A stretch of 54,839 nucleotides of DNA, taken from positions 23,961 to 78,799 of the forward strand of contig MEPC01000003.1 of NCBI GenBank assembly GCA_001769655.1, in the 5' to 3' direction. The notes under the pieces were generated by a model that saw only the letters and a program-made list of their open reading frames with translations, ran no database searches and had not been told where the DNA came from. The position numbers and the translations under genes were made by a program. This document shows, piece by piece, positions 1 to 8,843 of the stretch; the stretch's first letter is position 1; each line of letters starts with the position of its first letter. The DNA comes from Bacteroidetes bacterium RIFCSPLOWO2_12_FULL_37_12. GTDB lineage: Bacteria; Bacteroidota; Bacteroidia; 2-12-FULL-37-12.

Positions 1-86
1 CCTTATACCCTTATACCCTTATACCCTTATACCCTTATACCCTTATACCCTTATACCCTTATACCCTTATACCCTTATATCCTTAT
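1..86. repeat. 8-bp tandem repeat (CCCTTATA)n upstream of lpd
   Basis: A partial unit is followed by nine perfect copies of CCCTTATA (8-79) and a decayed copy. The array ends about 9 bp before the lpd start codon and runs off the window edge. The plus strand contains no G. A relaxed version of the same motif lies directly before meaB (35085-35126). There are no spacers, so it is not CRISPR. Confidence 0.9.
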
Positions 87-95
87 CATACCAAC

Positions 96-1505
96 ATGGA
101 AACCTTTGATGTCACTGTCATCGGCGCCGGACCCGGCGGCTACGTTGCCGCTATTCGTTGCGCGCAACTCGGCTTGAAAACCGCTCTGGTAGAGAAATAT
201 CCTTCCTTGGGTGGCACTTGCCTGAACGTCGGTTGCATTCCCTCCAAAGCATTGCTTGATGCCACTGAAAATTATTTTAACATCAACCATAAATTAGTGG
301 CACAGGGAATAACTGTCGGGGAGGTAAAAGTGGATTTTTCAAAAATGGTTAAACGGAAAAATGATGTCATTACTCAATCAGTAGCCGGTATTAACTATCT
401 GATGAAGAAAAATAAAATCAACGTGTTATACGGAACGGCATCTTTCTCTAATGAAAAATCGCTTGAAATTAAATCTGCCGATGGCACAATTCAAAATATT
501 AATTCTGCAAATATCATAATTGCCACCGGTTCCAAACCCTCTGCTTTACACGGGATTGTTATTGATAAATCAAGAATTATTACTTCAACGGAAGCATTAT
601 CACTGAAAGAGATTCCTTCTTCCATGATAATTATAGGCGGGGGTGTTATCGGGTTGGAACTGGGTTCCGTTTATGCAAGATTAGGCACAAAAATAAAGGT
701 CATCGAATATTTTGAAGAAATACTTCCGAATATGGATCGTTCCTTAGGAAAAGAATTAAGAAAAATTCTCAGTAAACAATTAAAAATTGAATTTTATCTT
801 GAGCACAAAGCGCTCGGGTGCGTGTATGAAAATCAGGAATCGGTGACACTTTCTACCGAAGACAAACAAAAAAATAAAAATAAGTTTACTGCCCAGTACT
901 GTCTGGTTGCTACCGGAAGAAGTCCCTATACCGGTAATCTGAAATTGGAAAATACAAGCATTTCTGTTGATAAAGCCGGACGTATAAATGTGAATGAAAA
1001 TCTGGAAACTAACGTAAAGGGAGTTTATGCAATCGGAGATGTTATCAAAGGTCCCATGCTTGCGCACAAAGCCGAAGAGGAAGGGGTATTTGTAGCCGAA
1101 ACCATTGCAGGACAAAAACCGCATATTAATTATCACACCATACCGGGGGTAGTTTACACCTGGCCCGAAGTTGCAAGCGTAGGATTTAGCGAGGAGGACT
1201 TGAAAAAATCAAACAGGGAATATACCTTCGGAACCTTTCCTTTTATGGCAAGCGGCAGAGCAAGAGCCAGCATGGACACCGATGGATTTATTAAAGTTCT
1301 ATGCGATAAAAAAACAGATGAAATTCTTGGCGTTCATTTATTAGGACCGAGAGCCGCAGATATGGTTGGAGAGGCAGTTCTCGCAATCGAATTCAGAGCA
1401 ACCGCAGAAGACATAGCCAGAACCTGTCATGCACATCCTACCTATTCGGAAGCATTTAAAGAGGCATGTTTGGCGGCTACAGGAAACAGAGCGATTCATA
1501 TCTGA
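96..1505 (+). CDS. lpdA: Dihydrolipoyl dehydrogenase (E3)
   Basis: FAD-dependent enzyme that reoxidises the lipoyl groups of 2-oxoacid dehydrogenase complexes and the glycine cleavage system, passing electrons to NAD. The N-terminus has the FAD-binding GAGPGG motif at residues 10-15. The redox-active disulfide is C42/C47 in GTCLNVGC. A second dinucleotide fold (GGGVIGLELG) binds NAD near residue 180. The C-terminal dimer domain carries the catalytic pair H447/E452 in HAHPTYSE. The length of 469 residues is normal for the family. The start is the ATG at 96, just after the octanucleotide array, so any promoter is outside the window or within the repeat. No E1 or E2 gene is adjacent, so the complex served cannot be told from context. 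Confidence 0.97.
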   Translation: METFDVTVIGAGPGGYVAAIRCAQLGLKTALVEKYPSLGGTCLNVGCIPSKALLDATENYFNINHKLVAQGITVGEVKVDFSKMVKRKNDVITQSVAGINYLMKKNKINVLYGTASFSNEKSLEIKSADGTIQNINSANIIIATGSKPSALHGIVIDKSRIITSTEALSLKEIPSSMIIIGGGVIGLELGSVYARLGTKIKVIEYFEEILPNMDRSLGKELRKILSKQLKIEFYLEHKALGCVYENQESVTLSTEDKQKNKNKFTAQYCLVATGRSPYTGNLKLENTSISVDKAGRINVNENLETNVKGVYAIGDVIKGPMLAHKAEEEGVFVAETIAGQKPHINYHTIPGVVYTWPEVASVGFSEEDLKKSNREYTFGTFPFMASGRARASMDTDGFIKVLCDKKTDEILGVHLLGPRAADMVGEAVLAIEFRATAEDIARTCHAHPTYSEAFKEACLAATGNRAIHI

Positions 1506-1574
1506 TTATTATCAAATATCCAACATCAAAAAACGGACATTTTAATTTATGAGTAAGTCATGATTTCTGAATTG

Positions 1575-1592
1575 TATATTTGTGTAAATTTG
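1575..1592 (+). promoter_or_regulatory. Tandem Bacteroidota -7 boxes for the DUF5916 gene
   Basis: TATATTTG (1575-1582) and TAAATTTG (1585-1592) both fit TAnnTTTG and lie 42-52 bp before the ATG at 1634. Confidence 0.5.
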
Positions 1593-1633
1593 CAATTAAA
1601 ATTAACGCCCCAGATTTATAATATTTTATTTTA

Positions 1634-4144
1634 ATGCGCCGCCTTGTTCTTTCCATTCCTTTATTTGTTTTATGTATCGTATCATTGGCACAGGAGTTTT
1701 CTGAAAACGAAAAACATAGGATATTGAATGCGTACCCCCTTAAACCGGATGAAAAAGTAAAAATAGATGGTATTCTTGACGAACCCTGCTGGAATGAACT
1801 TTCCGCTCCGGTAAATTTCTGGCAAATGGAACCCTATACAGGTCAGCCGTCATTAACAAAGACATCGTTGAAAATTACCTACGATAATACGGGGTTATAT
1901 ATTGCTATAAAAATGTTTGACCCGCATCCGGACAGCATTCTGAGGGAATTGGGTACGAGGGATGTCGGAGAGAATAATGCGGATGTAGCCGCAATTTTCT
2001 TTGATACTTATCACGACGGGCAGAACGCTTTTGGTTTCATGGTTTCTTCTTCAGGAATTCAAACCGATGCAAAATATTCCTCTTCCATAGGACAGGACAT
2101 TGGATGGAATGCCGTTTGGTTCAGTGACACTAAAATAACAGAAGATGGTTGGAACGCAGAAATAAAAATTCCTTATTCAGCTATCCGTTTCCCGGATAAA
2201 AACGAACAGGAATGGGGATTGAATTTTATCCGTATTGACCGCCGTCACAGGGAAAAATCCACATGGAATTTTTTTGATAAAAAAATTCCCGGATTCGTAA
2301 ATCAATTTGGATCCATAGCCGGGTTATCAAGAATCAAAGCTCCTTTGCGTTTATCAGTCACACCCTATCTGTCAGCGTATTTACAGCATTTTCCAGCAGA
2401 CGTGGAGGGAAAATCTAACTTTTCAAATTCCATTAACGGGGGTATGGATTTAAAATTAGGGTTAACTGAAAGTTACACACTCGACATGACACTCATTCCC
2501 GACTTCGGACAAGTTCAATCGGATAATCTTGTGCTTAACTTATCACCTTTTGAAGTAAAATACGAAGAAAAGCGGCAATTTTTTACCGAAGGAACAGAAT
2601 TGTTCAACAGAGGAGGCATATTTTATTCAAGAAGAATTGCGGGCACTCCTTCCGGTTATTATGATGCAATTTATAAATATAATAACTCGCTTATTAAAAA
2701 TCCTGACAGGGTTCAACTTATCAATGCTACCAAAATCTCAGGACGTTCAAAAAAAGGAAATGGCTTAGGATTTTTTAATGCTATTACTTCTAACATGGAA
2801 GCAGTTTATAAAGATTCGCTTGGAAATGAAAAAATTTTTAACACAGAGCCAGCCGCTAATTATAACATTCTGGTTGCTGAGAAAAATTTACCTAATAATT
2901 CATATATTAGTTTTATAAATACAAATGTACTCCGGGGTAATGAATTCAGAAACGCAAATGTAAGTGGCACAGATTTTAAATTTATCAACAAAACGCAAAA
3001 ATTTTCAGCAGATGGAAATTTTTTAGTAAGCCATATTTGGAATAAAACATTTATTTCAATTAACAAAGATGAATTTAATAAAACCGGAGTTAGCTATGAA
3101 TTTACTGCAGGGAAAACTGGCGGTAGTTTTCATTATACATTCAGTCATCGCCGGATGGACGACAAATATGACCCAAACGATCTCGGTTATCTCGATCATA
3201 ATAATTCACAGAGTTATTCCATTAATCTGAATTATGATGCATACAAGCCATTCTGGAAATTTCTTGAATTCGAGGTCTTTGGAGGATCATCCATCAACCG
3301 GCTTGTAAAACCCGATGTTTTTACATTTAATGATATAACAGCAGGGATGCACATACGATGGGTTGGCTTTATTGATATGGGGTGGCATTCTTCCTTGGTT
3401 CCCGGAGGAGGAAATGATTATTTTGAACCACGAGTTCCGGGAAGGTTTTATAGGTATCCACCATTTTTCTGGGAGTTTTTTTGGGTTTCAACCGATTACA
3501 GAAAACCATTTGCCATGGATATTAATGTAAATCATAAAAATTTTTTTGGGACAAACCAAAATCACTATGGGTTTGAAATTTCACCAAGATTCAGGGTCAC
3601 CGATAAATTATTTTTTGATTATTCATTTACAAGAGATTTTAGAAATAATGACATTGGCTTTTCCGGCAAACTGAACGATAGCATTTTTTTTGGAGAAAGA
3701 AATGTTAATACATGGACACAGCTTTTAGGCAGTCAATATATTTTTTCAAGCAAGATGTCGGTACTTTTAAAGTTCCGTCATTATTTATCGGAGGCAGTGT
3801 ATGATAAATTTTTATTTTTAAAATCAGATGGAAACACTGAAAACAGTTTTACAATCGAAACAGTTCCAGCCGGTTATAATTTTGCAGAGAAAAGACAGAA
3901 TTACAATGTTTTTACTATTGATGTAGGATATGTTTGGGAATTTTCACCGGGTTCTGAATTAAGAATTGTCTGGAAAAACCTGATAGAAGCCGACCGTTCT
4001 TCCATCAGCCAGGGTAACTATTTAGAAAATTTCAGCGGCACCTTGGATGAAAATCCGTTCAATACATTTTCTGTGAAGTTCCTTTATTATATTGACTATC
4101 TGGATTTGAAAAAAAGTCGTGGGGAAAAAAATACCGGTTCCTGA
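1634..4144 (+). CDS. Outer-membrane protein with CBM9-like domain and DUF5916
   Basis: An 836-residue exported protein. Residues 1-19 form a signal peptide (MRRLVLSIPLFVLCIVSLAQ). Residues 40-220 resemble the carbohydrate-binding family 9-like fold, with the typical IDGILDEPCWNEL opening and the NAVWFSDTKITEDGWNAEIKIPYSAIRF stretch. The rest resembles DUF5916, which is rich in alternating aromatic strands (for example residues 240-400 and 500-836) and probably forms an outer-membrane beta-barrel. Such proteins are common in Bacteroidota; their substrate is not established. The gene stands alone, convergent with the ATPase gene 2 bp downstream, with no terminator space between them. The family call is firm; no function is claimed. 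Confidence 0.85.
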   Translation: MRRLVLSIPLFVLCIVSLAQEFSENEKHRILNAYPLKPDEKVKIDGILDEPCWNELSAPVNFWQMEPYTGQPSLTKTSLKITYDNTGLYIAIKMFDPHPDSILRELGTRDVGENNADVAAIFFDTYHDGQNAFGFMVSSSGIQTDAKYSSSIGQDIGWNAVWFSDTKITEDGWNAEIKIPYSAIRFPDKNEQEWGLNFIRIDRRHREKSTWNFFDKKIPGFVNQFGSIAGLSRIKAPLRLSVTPYLSAYLQHFPADVEGKSNFSNSINGGMDLKLGLTESYTLDMTLIPDFGQVQSDNLVLNLSPFEVKYEEKRQFFTEGTELFNRGGIFYSRRIAGTPSGYYDAIYKYNNSLIKNPDRVQLINATKISGRSKKGNGLGFFNAITSNMEAVYKDSLGNEKIFNTEPAANYNILVAEKNLPNNSYISFINTNVLRGNEFRNANVSGTDFKFINKTQKFSADGNFLVSHIWNKTFISINKDEFNKTGVSYEFTAGKTGGSFHYTFSHRRMDDKYDPNDLGYLDHNNSQSYSINLNYDAYKPFWKFLEFEVFGGSSINRLVKPDVFTFNDITAGMHIRWVGFIDMGWHSSLVPGGGNDYFEPRVPGRFYRYPPFFWEFFWVSTDYRKPFAMDINVNHKNFFGTNQNHYGFEISPRFRVTDKLFFDYSFTRDFRNNDIGFSGKLNDSIFFGERNVNTWTQLLGSQYIFSSKMSVLLKFRHYLSEAVYDKFLFLKSDGNTENSFTIETVPAGYNFAEKRQNYNVFTIDVGYVWEFSPGSELRIVWKNLIEADRSSISQGNYLENFSGTLDENPFNTFSVKFLYYIDYLDLKKSRGEKNTGS

Positions 4145-4146
4145 CT

Positions 4147-5565
4147 TTATACATCAACAAACAAATCGTCTAAGGTAAGTTCATTTTGGACATATTGCTT
4201 TTTATACTGATTGGTAAGCAATCCGTATGTTGTAATGAAAGTTACCAAAATACTTTTTTTGGTCTTAGTGGAAGAAATAAACGTCTGAACTTTCTTGGCT
4301 ATTTCGCCGGCATATTTTTTATTAATCGTAAACTCCGTATTGCTGAATTTAATTTCACAGATGTTAATGACATGGTCATCCCTGTCTATCAATAAATCAA
4401 TCTGGGCGTTACCGGATGCACCTTTTTCAATCCAGCTTCCATATACTGTTCTTATACCAGATATACCGAGTTCTTTTTTTATTTGCTCAATGTGTTTTAT
4501 ACAGATGGATTCAAAACTGTAGCCGGACCATATTTTATAGGTTTGCAAGCCATGCATCTTTACCCAAAAGTGATTGGCGGGTTTGTTTTTTTCTATATAC
4601 TGTATGTAAAACAATGAATATTCATCAACGAGCCGGTAAAGGGCATTTTTTATTCCTTTCATTGGAAGATATTTCTCTATAAATCCGGATTCCTCCAACT
4701 CTACGAGCACTTTACTTAAAGTTCCCCCTGGTTTCAACTTGCATTTTTTTATTATCGCTGTTCTGGTTAAACCCCTGCGAACCGAAGCTAAAGCCCTGAC
4801 AATGGTTTCGTGCGTATCGTGTTGTTCAAATAAAGATGCAAAAACGTTCTTGAACTCCGTTCTAAGAAATCCATTCTTGCTGAAACACAACGTATCAATA
4901 AATTGAGCAGAACTATTACCCGCTTCTATTTTTTCAAGATAGTGAGGGATACCCCCCATGGTCATATAAATCTGCAATATGTCATAGCGCGTTAGCTTTG
5001 CTCCTTTTTGTTTTAACAATAACTCCGTTTCATATAAATTAAAAGGTGTCAACTGAATTTTATGAGTCATCCTGTTGTGTAACCCCCCTTTGTTTTTAAT
5101 AATGTTATTTATCATGTATGATGCGGCAGAACCACAAATAACCACCATTAAATCATCTTTTTGAGAGGCATAACTGTTCCAGAAATTTTCAAAAGCCATA
5201 AGGAATTTTGATTTGTTGGTAGCGAGCCATGGAAATTCATCTATAAATATTACTTTTTTCTCTTTGGAACGTAGTCCATCAATAAAAGTACGTAGTTGAT
5301 TAAATGCTTCCAACCAACTGGAAGGTTTTTTAAACTTTTTACCATACTCATTAATAACCTGACGAAAATTTTTCAGCTGATCTGTCAACGAACCATTATG
5401 CAAACCGGTAAACTCAAATTGGATATAACTTTTAAGACATTGTCTGATAAGAAATGTCTTGCCAACTCTTCTCCTTCCATATACAACAATCAGTTCAGGG
5501 CGGTCACTCTTTATGGCATTCAGGAGAGTGGTAATTTCAGATTTTCTACCAATTATTTTTCGCAT
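4147..5565 (-). CDS. DUF234-type ATPase with C-terminal nuclease-like fold
   Basis: A 472-residue P-loop ATPase of the archaeal-ATPase/DUF234 type, which is widespread and multi-copy in archaea and Bacteroidota. Walker A is GRRRVGKT (residues 30-37) and Walker B is VIFIDE (D109/E110). A winged-helix region follows around residues 260-325. The C-terminal part carries a PD-(D/E)xK-like signature, D390 then E404-x-K406 (sequence QIDLLID then CEIKF), typical of the DUF234 end of this family. Its biological role is unknown; nucleic-acid transactions are the usual guess. The start is the ATG at 5565, placed 20 bp downstream of a palindrome that contains a -7 box. The promoter region is duplicated upstream, suggesting a lost tandem copy or a mobile history. 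Confidence 0.88.
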   Translation of the reverse strand: MRKIIGRKSEITTLLNAIKSDRPELIVVYGRRRVGKTFLIRQCLKSYIQFEFTGLHNGSLTDQLKNFRQVINEYGKKFKKPSSWLEAFNQLRTFIDGLRSKEKKVIFIDEFPWLATNKSKFLMAFENFWNSYASQKDDLMVVICGSAASYMINNIIKNKGGLHNRMTHKIQLTPFNLYETELLLKQKGAKLTRYDILQIYMTMGGIPHYLEKIEAGNSSAQFIDTLCFSKNGFLRTEFKNVFASLFEQHDTHETIVRALASVRRGLTRTAIIKKCKLKPGGTLSKVLVELEESGFIEKYLPMKGIKNALYRLVDEYSLFYIQYIEKNKPANHFWVKMHGLQTYKIWSGYSFESICIKHIEQIKKELGISGIRTVYGSWIEKGASGNAQIDLLIDRDDHVINICEIKFSNTEFTINKKYAGEIAKKVQTFISSTKTKKSILVTFITTYGLLTNQYKKQYVQNELTLDDLFVDV

Positions 5566-5580
5566 GAGTTATTCTATAAC

Positions 5581-5616
5581 CAGCCAAAAGTACTATATTT
5601 ATACCACTTTTGGCTG
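5581..5616 (-). promoter_or_regulatory. Palindromic promoter of the ATPase gene
   Basis: Perfect 11-bp inverted repeat CAGCCAAAAGT / ACTTTTGGCTG (5581-5591 and 5606-5616) with a 14-bp AT-rich centre. On the minus strand the arm contains TACTTTTG (5592-5585), a match to TAnnTTTG, 20 bp before the ATPase ATG. An operator overlapping the -7 box would suit autoregulation; that is inference. Confidence 0.55.
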
Positions 5617-5640
5617 GATATACCTATTTTTGTTACAACT

Positions 5641-5778
5641 CAGGTTAGGGTGAGTTCTTCTAATTTCTATTTTCCAACATCCATTACTATTTTCCATTTT
5701 CTACTTTCATGTAATTTGAAATTTGAAAACAGTAATGGAAAATAGAAATTAGAAACTTGAGTGGATTGCCCTTACCTG
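5641..5778. repeat. Fold-back (MITE-like) element, copy 1
   Basis: The outer ends are CAGGTTAGGG (5641-5650) and CCCTTACCTG (5769-5778). The inner perfect 17-bp arms are CTAATTTCTATTTTCCA (5660-5676) and its complement (5736-5752). Copy 2 spans 5881-6011. Confidence 0.65.
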
Positions 5779-5880
5779 AACACTAATTTATTTTTCACAA
5801 ACACCATGTATGGTTATAATCAGCCAAAAGTACTAAATTTATATCACATTTGGCTGGATATACCTACTTTCGTTACTACT

Positions 5881-6011
5881 CAGATCAGGGTGAATTCTTC
5901 CAATTTCTATTTTCCAATATCCATTACTATTTTCCATTTTCTACTTTCATGAAATTTGAATATAGTAATGGAAAAAAGAAATTAGAAACTTGAGTGGCTT
6001 GCCCCTACCTG
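5881..6011. repeat. Fold-back (MITE-like) element, copy 2
   Basis: Diverged copy of the element at 5641-5778. The ends are CAGATCAGGG and CCCCTACCTG, and the inner arms share the TTTCTATTTTCCA core with one or two changes. Confidence 0.6.
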
Positions 6012-6108
6012 AGCACTAATCTATTTTTTAACAAACAATCGAATGATTATAAGCAATCGGTGAATGTTGACAACATGTTGGTAAGTTTGTTTTTCTAAGT
6101 CCTAAAAC

Positions 6109-6139
6109 ATGACTTTTATCATATTATTTAGTATCTTTG
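6109..6139 (+). promoter_or_regulatory. FNR/CRP-like palindrome plus -7 box for the glutamate-synthase-like gene
   Basis: ATGACTTTTATCAT (6109-6122) has TGA-N6-TCA symmetry as in Crp/Fnr-family sites. Nine bp later comes TATCTTTG (6132-6139), a TAnnTTTG box. The same 14-mer with the same 9-bp gap occurs at 7928-7958. Confidence 0.6.
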
Positions 6140-6178
6140 CAAATCATTCTAATTATCCACTTTAAAAAAAAATTCAAA

Positions 6179-7882
6179 ATGGCATACCAAATCTCACCCC
6201 GTGGAAAAGGATTTCTTTCCAAAATCCATAAAAATGGAAAAGAAAAAGAATTAGTCCCTCCTTCCTACAACCCCCCCTTACAGACCCCCTTTGATATCCT
6301 ATCTATTCTATGCGCCATTGCCACAGTGGGATTGATTGTTACAGGGTTTTTTATGTATGGCTTTATAGCGGCAGGTATAGCCATCCTTCTTTTTTCAATT
6401 CGCGAACTTTTTATCCAGGACGACCATTCCATTGTCAGAATTTATGGTCCCTTCGGTCGTCTAAGATATCTAATTGAGGATGCATTGAGAGATAAAATCA
6501 TGCAGTATTTTACCGAAACCAATACCGAAGGCAGACCCATTCCCAAAATTGTCAGAAATTATATTTATGCAAGAGCACATAATGCCAAATCATTAACTAG
6601 CTTTGGAACAGAGGTGGACATCACCGATACTGAAAACACTGCATCTGCGCGTATTCTTCATAGAAACTTTCCGGGAGAAATTCAAAAAGCAAGTTATTCT
6701 TTAATTATAGGTGAACAAAGACCTGATATAAAGACATTTAAAGTAAAAAGTTGCATCAATGTTTCGGCGATGAGTTTTGGTTCATTAAATTATAAAGCAT
6801 GTGAATCTATCAGTTTCGGTACAAAAGATATTGCCTATTGTAACACCGGAGAAGGTGGCTATGGTCCTCATGGCGTTGCCGGAAATGATGTGGTTTTTCA
6901 AATCGGTACCGGAAAATTTGGTGTGGGAAAAGATTGTGTGTTGAATGATGGAACCCCTTCACGCATATTGGATGATGAACTTCTCAAAAATTTAGTAAAT
7001 GATAATCCCAATATTAAAATGCTCCAGATAAAAATTTCGCAAGGAGCAAAACCGGGATTAGGTGGTGTATTGCCTGGCGCAAAAGTAACTCCCGAAATTG
7101 CGGCTGTTCGAAAAGTAAAACCCTGGCAAACAGTTGTCAGCCCACCTCAACACACAGAAATTATTGGCAGTACTCCCAAAGAAACCATAGTTAAACTCAT
7201 CGAGTTTATCCAGAAACTTAGAAAACTAAGTAATCTTCCGGTGGGCATTAAATTTTGCATTGGTCGCCTCGAAGAAATTGACTTATTGGTATCGGTTATG
7301 TTGACGATGAAGGATGGTCCTGATGCTATTCAGGTGGACGGTGCAGATGGTGGAACCGGTGCTGGTCCCAGCGAATTTGTTAATTACGTAGGATACGGGA
7401 GCGTGATTGAATCCATGGCATACCTTCATAAAAAACTACAAGTTGCCGGTTTACGTGATAAAGTGGTGCTTTCTGCTTCCGGAAAATTATTTACCCCATC
7501 TCACGCCGCAGTGGCATTTGCTTATGGCGCTGATATTATTGATACAGCACGGGGAGCTATGCTTGCCTTAGGATGTATTCAGGCATTGCGTTGCCACACC
7601 GGAGAATGTCCAACCGGAATAACCACACACAATTCATGGAGAATGCATGGCATTGATATCCCCGAAAAATCAACGCGTGTCCATTTTTACCTGAAAGGAT
7701 TTCATGATGATATGCTCCAATTGACTCATGTATTAGGAAGAACAGACCCCAGAGATATTAAACCGCAGGATGTAAGAATCATGTCGAAACATAAAAATGA
7801 ATTTCAAAAGTATTTTGAAGAGGACCCCTTTGGATTGTTTATGCCAACCCCCGAAAAAATGATAGCTGACGCTTTACAATAA
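6179..7882 (+). CDS. FMN-binding glutamate synthase family protein
   Basis: A 567-residue membrane-anchored protein with the FMN and Fe-S core of the glutamate synthase large subunit but no glutaminase domain. Two hydrophobic segments lie near residues 32-75. The synthase core contains KPGLGGVLPGAKVTPEIA and the FMN-site sequence DGADGGTGAGP. The cysteines C466, C472 and C477 show the C-x5-C-x4-C spacing of the 3Fe-4S cluster. The substrate of these stand-alone proteins is not settled. I chose the ATG at 6179, because the longer reading frame starts at a TTG inside the -7 box (6132-6139) and so would be upstream of the transcript. The FNR-like site suggests redox control. Confidence 0.9.
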   Translation: MAYQISPRGKGFLSKIHKNGKEKELVPPSYNPPLQTPFDILSILCAIATVGLIVTGFFMYGFIAAGIAILLFSIRELFIQDDHSIVRIYGPFGRLRYLIEDALRDKIMQYFTETNTEGRPIPKIVRNYIYARAHNAKSLTSFGTEVDITDTENTASARILHRNFPGEIQKASYSLIIGEQRPDIKTFKVKSCINVSAMSFGSLNYKACESISFGTKDIAYCNTGEGGYGPHGVAGNDVVFQIGTGKFGVGKDCVLNDGTPSRILDDELLKNLVNDNPNIKMLQIKISQGAKPGLGGVLPGAKVTPEIAAVRKVKPWQTVVSPPQHTEIIGSTPKETIVKLIEFIQKLRKLSNLPVGIKFCIGRLEEIDLLVSVMLTMKDGPDAIQVDGADGGTGAGPSEFVNYVGYGSVIESMAYLHKKLQVAGLRDKVVLSASGKLFTPSHAAVAFAYGADIIDTARGAMLALGCIQALRCHTGECPTGITTHNSWRMHGIDIPEKSTRVHFYLKGFHDDMLQLTHVLGRTDPRDIKPQDVRIMSKHKNEFQKYFEEDPFGLFMPTPEKMIADALQ

Positions 7883-7927
7883 TTTAATGTTTTTCGACTT
7901 CGGACTTCGGTCTCCCGACTCCCAATT

Positions 7928-7958
7928 ATGACTTTTATCATAAATTTTATTAACTTTG
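7928..7958 (+). promoter_or_regulatory. Second FNR/CRP-like palindrome plus -7 box
   Basis: ATGACTTTTATCAT (7928-7941), then 9 bp, then TAACTTTG (7951-7958). It is identical in sequence and spacing to the site at 6109 and drives the haem-c motif and cupredoxin genes. Confidence 0.6.
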
Positions 7959-7997
7959 CATCGTTTTTGGAATTATTTAACCCTTAACCAAAAAGAT

Positions 7998-8816
7998 ATG
8001 AAAAAGTTAACCCTTGTTCTGATAGTTTCGATATCCATTATCGCAATTTCTAAAACTACGTTATTTACATATTCCTCCGGTGCACCTTCCGCAAGAACCA
8101 GCGCTCCAGGCGAAAAAAATTGTACTGAATGTCATTCTGGAACTGCCTCAACTTCGGGGGTGACCATTTTAGCAACAACAACATCCGGGCAGGTTACTTC
8201 TTATCAACCAAACCAAAATATTTTTATTTCAGTTTCCGTGAATAAACCGGGGAAAATGAAATTCGGATTTGAACTGACTGCCTTAGCAGGAACTCAGCAT
8301 GTCGGTACTTTTTCAATCGTTGATCCTAATTCAACAGCTTTTTGTTCAGGAACTCAAGATTATATAACTCATGCAGACGGTGGCACAGTAGATTCTTCAG
8401 GCAATCCTACCTGGATGGTCGCATGGAAGGCACCCGCAACAGACAAAGGAACCGTAAAATTTTATACTGCTGTAAATCAAACGAATGATGATGGAAATAC
8501 TACAGGAGATGAAATTGCTACCGGAAATTTTTCACTTCCTTTTGGGGGAGCCGGAATAACTGAAACTGCAACACCTAACCGTTTAATAAAAATATTTCCA
8601 AATCCTGCTACAGAGAAAATTAATATTCTTTCTGCTTCAAATTTTGAACATGGTATAGTTTCAATCTTTAACATACAAGGTGAATTAATATCAAAATCAA
8701 ACGTAACAGACAATAATTTGAATACAATAAATATTCAGAGTTTACCTGTTGGAAATTATATTATTGAGCTTAAAAACGATAAATATTTGGGAGTAAATTA
8801 TTTTAATAAACAATAA
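7998..8816 (+). CDS. Secreted haem-c motif protein (choice-of-anchor V type) with T9SS tail
   Basis: A 272-residue exported protein. The signal peptide is residues 1 to about 24. A single covalent haem motif CTECH lies at 42-46 within the APGEKNCTECHSG context typical of the Reelin-like/choice-of-anchor V domain that fills residues 40-185. A type A T9SS sorting domain occupies about 205-272 (begins IFPNPATEKINI, ends LPVGNYIIEL plus a short tail). It is probably a cell-surface or secreted electron carrier, by inference from the haem motif. The start is the ATG at 7998; the upstream in-frame TTG at 7956 lies inside the -7 box. It forms an operon with the cupredoxin gene 27 bp downstream. Confidence 0.85.
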   Translation: MKKLTLVLIVSISIIAISKTTLFTYSSGAPSARTSAPGEKNCTECHSGTASTSGVTILATTTSGQVTSYQPNQNIFISVSVNKPGKMKFGFELTALAGTQHVGTFSIVDPNSTAFCSGTQDYITHADGGTVDSSGNPTWMVAWKAPATDKGTVKFYTAVNQTNDDGNTTGDEIATGNFSLPFGGAGITETATPNRLIKIFPNPATEKINILSASNFEHGIVSIFNIQGELISKSNVTDNNLNTINIQSLPVGNYIIELKNDKYLGVNYFNKQ

Positions 8817-8843
8817 AATTCAAATTTTAAACACAGACAAAAA

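Larger units (their letters stand above)
5581..6058. repeat. About 240-bp direct duplication (ATPase upstream region plus fold-back)
   Basis: The stretch 5581-5820 is repeated at 5821 to about 6058 with scattered substitutions. Each copy begins with the CAGCCAAAAGT palindrome (the second has one mismatched arm base) and continues into a fold-back element. The second copy keeps a minus-strand -7 box (5832-5825) and an ATG (5807-5805) followed by only 11 codons, like the 5' end of a lost second ATPase gene. No intact gene lies in 5566-6178. Confidence 0.8.

Noticed and set aside
1-86. Possible CRISPR array or telomere-like end
   Set aside because: The 8-bp units are directly adjacent without spacers, and similar short arrays occur in several internal gaps.
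780-1136. Minus-strand 118-codon frame inside lpd (and similar frames inside other genes)
   Set aside because: These are antisense shadows of conserved coding sequence, with no promoter, family motif or export signal of their own.
5296-5952. Plus-strand frames across the ATPase promoter duplication
   Set aside because: They arise from the repeat and from antisense coding DNA; the encoded sequences are duplicated low-complexity text.
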